A stretch of DNA of 64,000 bases from Tetrahymena elliotti 4EA (Eukaryota > Ciliophora > Oligohymenophorea > Hymenostomatida > Tetrahymenidae), in contig JH720304.1 of the NCBI GenBank assembly GCA_000231825.2, positions 1,034,576 through 1,098,575 of the forward strand, given 5' to 3'. The notes under the pieces are model-generated. The model was not told where the DNA came from. It worked only from the letters and a program-made list of their open reading frames with translations, and did not search any database. Position numbers and translations under genes: made by a program. This document shows positions 63,665-64,000 of the stretch, one piece after another. Within the stretch, counting starts at the first letter, position 1. Each line of letters starts with the position of its first letter.

Positions 63665-64000
63665 ATGAGTGATACTTCAAAATCAAGATCTAAAAATGCT
63701 TCCAATCATAAGGAAAATACAGTTAGCTTGTAGCAATAGGCTACCATTTAAAATGAAGCCAATAAAGAGCAAAACAAGCCATATTAATAAATTATAAATG
63801 AAAGAATTCAAAATCGATTAACTGATGCTAGAAATGCAATTTAGAAAAAAGATTATTACACTGCAATTAATGGGCTAACTAAAGTTATTTTTTTAAAGCC
63901 AAATCAAGCTGAAACATATAAAGAGCTTGGTGATGCATACAGCTAGATAAATGATATTAGTATGGCAATAATGTTATATAAAAAAGCTAATCAATTATCA
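63665..64000 (+). CDS. TPR-repeat protein, 5' part only (runs off the window)
   Basis: The ATG at 63665 gives MSDTSKSRSKNASNHKENTV, a polar, Ser/Gln-rich head. From about residue 55 the sequence has TPR-like helices: NRLTDARNAIQKKDYYTAIN, GLTKVIFLKPNQAETYKELG, DAYSQINDISMAIMLYKKAN. The pattern (YxxAI..., P-N-..A..Y..LG.AY, A...Y.KA) is that of tetratricopeptide repeats, which form protein-binding solenoids. The frame is open for 112 codons to the window edge with no intron yet. The rest of the gene and its function are outside the window. Confidence 0.75.

Noticed and set aside
1..64000. Telomere, CRISPR array, insertion sequence or bacterial operon signals
   Set aside because: No C4A2-type repeats, no regularly spaced direct repeats and no transposase-like frame were seen; genes are ciliate nuclear genes with introns.

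Overview
The window reads as macronuclear DNA of an oligohymenophorean ciliate, most like Tetrahymena. Three things show this. The DNA is extremely AT-rich. Long conserved proteins read through only if TAA and TAG are glutamine and TGA is the sole stop. Introns are AT-rich GT..AG, with resolved sizes from about 50 to about 900 bp, so they are not Paramecium-type micro-introns. There are no telomere repeats, CRISPR arrays or bacterial-type signals. All gene models below use the ciliate code.

Layout. 1-5114: intergenic DNA, then a 1,296-residue Q/N-rich coiled-coil protein gene (minus). 6.3-10.2 kb (plus): a doubtful fragment, an SF-assemblin gene and a MORN/IQ-repeat protein with an MGNCC acylation signal. 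10.5-11.8 kb (minus): a Rab GTPase. 11.8-14.5 kb: mostly non-coding, with one candidate small gene and a 100-N gap whose flanks are the same 73 bp, so the gap is probably not real. 14.5-28.0 kb (minus): one 13.4-kb gene for an IP3-receptor/ryanodine-type calcium-release channel with MIR, RIH, pore and C-terminal CxxC..H..H modules. 30.2-30.6 kb (minus): a secreted two-domain Kazal protein. 32.7-35.5 kb (plus): a large ciliate-type transmembrane protein. 35.7-36.9 kb (minus): an unrecognised intronless gene. 37.74 kb: tRNA-Asn(GTT). 38.0-39.5 kb (plus): a multi-pass membrane protein. 39.8-42.7 kb: decayed LRR-like fragments. 44.35-45.0 kb (minus): a secreted ML-domain (NPC2/MD-2-like) protein. 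47.2-52.3 kb (plus): a long helical protein with an F-BAR-like N-terminus. 52.6-55.3 kb (minus): UFL1, the UFM1 E3 ligase. 56.0-58.2 kb (minus): an SLC22-like MFS transporter. 58.4-58.9 kb (minus): a candidate small gene. 59.5-60.0 kb: a duplicated hairpin-ended repeat. 61.3-62.8 kb (plus): a coiled-coil hypothetical. 63.66 kb to the end (plus): the 5' part of a TPR protein.

The genes are ordinary nuclear housekeeping, cytoskeletal, signalling and secretory genes, each on its own promoter, with no operon logic. Themes recur: cortical or ciliary cytoskeleton (SF-assemblin, MORN), membrane traffic (Rab, F-BAR-like), calcium release (IP3R) and secretion (Kazal, ML, UFL1 at the ER). The most interesting items are the IP3R-like channel whose pore lacks the usual GGGxGD filter, the full-length UFL1 with an upstream in-frame stretch broken by two TGAs, the duplicated inverted-repeat element, and the false assembly gap. 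Exon junctions are given where the frame could be checked by length; others are approximate.
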